Below are positions 61,502 through 64,000 of a DNA stretch of 64,000 bases, one piece after another. Source of the stretch: WLWS01 sp965243105 (GTDB taxonomy: Bacteria > Pseudomonadota > Gammaproteobacteria > Eutrophobiales > Eutrophobiaceae); the NCBI GenBank assembly GCA_965243105.1, contig CBDEUC010000003.1, positions 2,170,001 to 2,234,000 of the forward strand, given 5' to 3'. Positions within the stretch are counted from its first letter, which is position 1. Each line of letters opens with the position of its first letter. Under the pieces are notes generated by a model that was given only the letters and a program-made list of their open reading frames with translations, ran no database searches and was not told the origin of the DNA. The position numbers and the translations under genes were made by a program.

Positions 61502-63399
61502 GGCAACATCGAGCTCAGCTTGTTAATAACGGAATTCCAGGAGTGGTTCAGGCTGACAAAATCCTGGTTTTGCTGTATTGCCAGTGCGATGGTGCGGTCA
61601 GCATAGCTGGTGTCCACCAGGCGTGCCTGCCAGTACGGATTAAATGCACTGCCGGCCTCGGTCATACCATCGCCGCGATGAAAATGCGAGGCGAGGCTGT
61701 CTGTGGGCCGAGCGAAATACAGTTCCGACTTGGCCAGTACTCCCAGTTCGTTATCACCCAAAGCCTCATTCATGTCGAGTCGGCCACCCAGGTCGTTGGA
61801 ATTGTCCACATTACCATCATTCCTGCGGTAGGTGTTAAAGTCAGCCTCATCCTGCACCAGGCCTATGAGCAGGTTGGGGGCACCGATGCCCAGGAAGGGA
61901 CCTTTTCCCGTGGTATCGACGTAGTGTGGCAGGCCCGCGTAACTCTTGTTAACCCGTGAGCCAAGGATAGTTTCGTAAATCTGGGCAGCCCCCTGGATAC
62001 CCACCGGGGGAATGGGGCCCGGACCCGGCGACATCCAGGCCAGCATGTTGTTGGCAGCCTCCCCGTAGGCGTCGGTTTCAAGTTTCCCAATTGGTGCGAG
62101 GGTCATTTTCGCCGTGCTGAGATTGTTTGGCGTGTTTTTACCCACTTCCGCAAAGCCCGAGCCAAACGGCGCCGATGTTGGGAAGGGAATTGAAGGCACT
62201 ATGGTGATTCGTTTTCCAAGAACCGTCAGGTAAAGGCTTGCCCTGGAATTCCCAAATTTCAATCCGCCGCCGATACTCACCGAGCCACAGGCGCCAAGGG
62301 CGCAGGCCCTTGCCCATGCGCGAAAATAAAAGTCGAGGTAGACAAACAGGCCGGTGGTATCAGCGCTTGACCAGTTCAGGGTCTGCCCGGCCTTAACTTT
62401 GCCACTGGCTGGCAACACGAAGCGAAGTTCGCTACCGCCCTTACGTTCGAGGGACAGGTCGAATTCGATTTCAAGGTCAAAACCAAACCTCACCGAGGCA
62501 ATGCCGATGTCAATACCAAAGCTGGGATGAAGCTCGATGTCCAGGGGAAAACCCGGTGGCCTGAGCTCCCAGCCGCGACCCTGGACAAAAGAGGAACATC
62601 CTGAGCCGAGGCAGAGTTTCTCGCCCTTGCCACGGGTAAAAGGATCCCCGGAATCGCGAATCAGCGCCGCGAGGCGGGCATAGCCGCTGTCCTCGGCGCC
62701 AATATCGTCAACATCCACCTGCTTGGTGGGTAAATACGCCGTGGCAAACTGGTCGCCGGGCAGATTTGGTAACACACCATAGGTGGCGACGTGGGAAATC
62801 AGCGAGATAACCCCGAAATCTGATATTTTTGTGCCGGGAGGGCCATTCTGCGAGATAACGTCATTCAGGACCCCCACAGCCGATATGACGCTAATGGTGT
62901 GATAGCCAAACTGGGCGTAGCCGTAAATCTTGTTAATGTTATGAAAAACCAGCGTGGCAACATTGGCCAGCTTGCCAAGGGCGGTAACAGCAGCCTGTCC
63001 CGCACCTCGCCAGGGTCCGGTTATTGCCGTGACAATCGGCGTCGATACACCCAGCGTCAGTGGCGAAAGAATCAGCTTGTCGTAGGTATCCAGGTAGTCA
63101 GCAAAGGACTTGAAGTGATAGGCCCATGACGCCAGGCCAACAAACTGGCCGATAGCCACCTCGTTGGCGACGATGGCCCGGTTCATGTAGGAAGCAAAGT
63201 TCAGATCCCGGGCTTCAACAACAGACATGCTGTAAGCGGCGGCATCAGCCGCATTTTGCAATTGCATCTTGTTGTTGGTGAGTTTGCCAGCCTTGAACAT
63301 GGCAAACATGGAAACGATGAGGATGGACGAAAAAAGCACAACAAAAACAGCGGCTTGACCGCGCTGCTTGTGAGGGGATTGTCCGGGTCTTTGCGGCAA
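61495..63399 (-). CDS. TadG-like pilus assembly protein
   Basis: 634 residues starting with TTG (63397-63399); no in-frame ATG precedes the leader. The start QRG then QAAVFVVLFSSILIVSMFAMF resembles TadG leaders but lacks the Glu at +5, so peptidase processing is uncertain. A TadG-like helical segment follows (LQNAADAAAYSMSVVEARDL). The remaining 500 residues are a large periplasmic domain with two paired-cysteine regions (KLCLGSGCSS and RACALGACG). It lacks a recognisable von Willebrand A site. It is the first gene after flp. Confidence 0.85.
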   Translation of the reverse strand: MPQRPGQSPHKQRGQAAVFVVLFSSILIVSMFAMFKAGKLTNNKMQLQNAADAAAYSMSVVEARDLNFASYMNRAIVANEVAIGQFVGLASWAYHFKSFADYLDTYDKLILSPLTLGVSTPIVTAITGPWRGAGQAAVTALGKLANVATLVFHNINKIYGYAQFGYHTISVISAVGVLNDVISQNGPPGTKISDFGVISLISHVATYGVLPNLPGDQFATAYLPTKQVDVDDIGAEDSGYARLAALIRDSGDPFTRGKGEKLCLGSGCSSFVQGRGWELRPPGFPLDIELHPSFGIDIGIASVRFGFDLEIEFDLSLERKGGSELRFVLPASGKVKAGQTLNWSSADTTGLFVYLDFYFRAWARACALGACGSVSIGGGLKFGNSRASLYLTVLGKRITIVPSIPFPTSAPFGSGFAEVGKNTPNNLSTAKMTLAPIGKLETDAYGEAANNMLAWMSPGPGPIPPVGIQGAAQIYETILGSRVNKSYAGLPHYVDTTGKGPFLGIGAPNLLIGLVQDEADFNTYRRNDGNVDNSNDLGGRLDMNEALGDNELGVLAKSELYFARPTDSLASHFHRGDGMTEAGSAFNPYWQARLVDTSYADRTIALAIQQNQDFVSLNHSWNSVINKLSSMLPW

Positions 63400-63422
63400 G
63401 CGAATTTTGTCAGGCGTTATCA

Positions 63423-63450
63423 GGAACCTCGCCTGGTGAAGCGAGGTTCC
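63423..63450 (-). terminator. Strong hairpin between flp and the rest of the tad operon
   Basis: A perfect 10-bp stem, GGAACCTCGC / GCGAGGTTCC, with an 8-base loop lies 65 bp past the flp stop, 24 bp before the TadG TTG start. No T-run follows, so it probably attenuates rather than ends transcription, or protects the flp mRNA 3' end. This would give much pilin and little assembly machinery. Confidence 0.65.
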
Positions 63451-63514
63451 CGGGTATTAACTTTTATTTTGGGCACTCCAATACCATGGCAGTGCTCTGG
63501 AGGTAAGACCAGGC

Positions 63515-63757
63515 TTAGTTTGCGTTGGCGTTACCGAAATCCGTCATATCGCGTGTTGCGGTGATCCTGGCATCAAGCTGTTTAGCGGAACGTGAATCAA
63601 CATCACCACCGGTTAATTCCGTGGTCACGTCTCCAACCGTGCTTTTCAGGCCATCACCAAAAAATGTGAAAGCGCCGATGGCTGCAATCGCGATAAGGGC
63701 AATAATAATAATGTATTCCGTCATGCCCTGGCCGATTTGTTTGAACTGGTTTTTCAT
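63515..63757 (-). CDS. flp: Flp pilin, major subunit
   Basis: 80 residues from the ATG at 63757, which has GGAGA eight bases upstream; the frame open from 63787 adds ten residues and lacks such a site. The class III leader is cut after G9 (KQIG then QGMTEY), leaving Glu +5/Tyr +6. The helix IIIIALIAIAAIGAFTFFG and a short polar tail of about 45 residues complete it. This is the structural subunit of the Tad pilus, used for surface adhesion and biofilm. It opens the operon. Confidence 0.93.
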   Translation of the reverse strand: MKNQFKQIGQGMTEYIIIIALIAIAAIGAFTFFGDGLKSTVGDVTTELTGGDVDSRSAKQLDARITATRDMTDFGNANAN

Positions 63758-63808
63758 AGGAATTCTCCGTCCACTTTCTCTGGTCAATTAGCTCACACGA
63801 GCCTTTTG

Positions 63809-63837
63809 ATTATGGCCGTATCATAGCGGTAAAGCAA
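63809..63837 (-). promoter_or_regulatory. Sigma-70 promoter of the flp/tad operon
   Basis: On the minus strand TTGCTT, 17 bp, CATAAT: a -35 matching 4/6 and a -10 matching 5/6 at ideal spacing, ending 51 bp upstream of the flp ATG. It is the best promoter match I found by eye in the window. Confidence 0.6.
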
Positions 63838-63966
63838 TGATCCGCGGTCCTCGTTGTGACTGGTTTGGGATAATTTGCCCGGTGCTTGAAAAATGGAAGC
63901 TATGCCCCCAATTTAACAGGCTGGATTGGTCAAAAAAATGCAAAAATTTAGCGAGAACAAAGACAT

Positions 63967-64000
63967 ATGAGCACGGGTACAAAAAAGGAGACTCTCGGCT
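63967..64000 (+). CDS. Start of a divergent gene (partial, uncertain)
   Basis: An ATG at 63967 opens a frame (MSTGTKKETLG) that continues to the window end. It is divergent from flp and 210 bp away, a typical place for a regulator of the pilus operon. No product can be assigned from 11 codons. Confidence 0.3.
   Translation, partial: MSTGTKKETLG

Noticed and set aside
63831..63846. Sigma-54 promoter upstream of flp
   Set aside because: A GC at the -12 position is present on the minus strand, but the -24 element is CCGCGG rather than a TGGCAC-like sequence. The sigma-70 match at 63809-63837 is better.

Overview
The window reads as one continuous, gene-dense chromosomal segment of a gammaproteobacterium. 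The evidence is conserved gene order and families: asd-fimV-truA-trpB-trpA-accD-folC-dedD-cvpA-purF, an RppH-type Nudix hydrolase, Mpl, DUF1841 and a fdxA/mutS neighbourhood. I see no tRNA, rRNA, CRISPR array, insertion sequence or phage. Base composition looks even throughout, so nothing marks a recent island. Species cannot be named from the sequence alone.

Layout. (1) 1-7 kb, core biosynthesis: the tail of glmM, serA with a DUF1015 gene, a lysine/DAP block on the minus strand (dapC, dapD, yffB-like) and asd divergent from it. (2) 7-19.6 kb, plus strand: a FimV-N-domain mini-protein, full-length fimV, truA, trpB, a tiny HTH gene, trpA, accD, folC, dedD-like, cvpA, purF. trpF, expected between truA and trpB, is missing. 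(3) 19.6-22 kb, minus strand: a PHB (polyhydroxybutyrate) cluster with an acetoacetyl-CoA reductase carrying a phasin-like N-terminal extension, phaR, and a second reductase-like SDR with a degraded nucleotide-binding loop. (4) 22-31 kb, central carbon: lpd, sucB, sucA (minus) divergent from gltA and mdh (plus), then rppH. (5) 31-36 kb: small membrane and periplasmic proteins, mpl, a LON-domain protein, an orphan RnfE-like protein, nth, DUF1841.

(6) 35.8-44.6 kb, a signalling island: GAF-SpoIIE phosphatase, RsbW-type kinase, STAS antagonist and a CHASE2 adenylate cyclase on the plus strand, facing a double-FHA protein, a PP2C phosphatase and a CHASE2-TPR-Ser/Thr kinase on the minus strand. 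The two halves converge on a pair of palindromic repeats. (7) 44.6-50 kb: DUF4124 protein, 7Fe ferredoxin, an ABC transporter pair, mutS. (8) 50-63.8 kb, minus strand: a complete-looking Tad (Flp) pilus operon read from flp at 63757 down to a TadE at 49978. Its oddities are a CpaB/RcpC with a block of about 40-residue repeats, a small secreted protein sharing the CpaB C-terminal motif, a TadA with an N-terminal FHA-like domain, two large pseudopilins, a second Flp-like protein and an embedded DUF192 protein. TadZ, RcpB and a prepilin peptidase are not in the window.

How it fits together. The most interesting possibility is that envelope-sensing phospho-signalling (two CHASE2 receptors, partner switching, Ser/Thr kinase, phosphatase and FHA proteins) lies close to a Tad pilus whose ATPase itself carries an FHA fold. 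The link is inference. The strongest sequence-level novelties are the CpaB repeat domain (56985-59174), its small downstream companion (56705-57016) and the phasin-reductase fusion (19588-20607).
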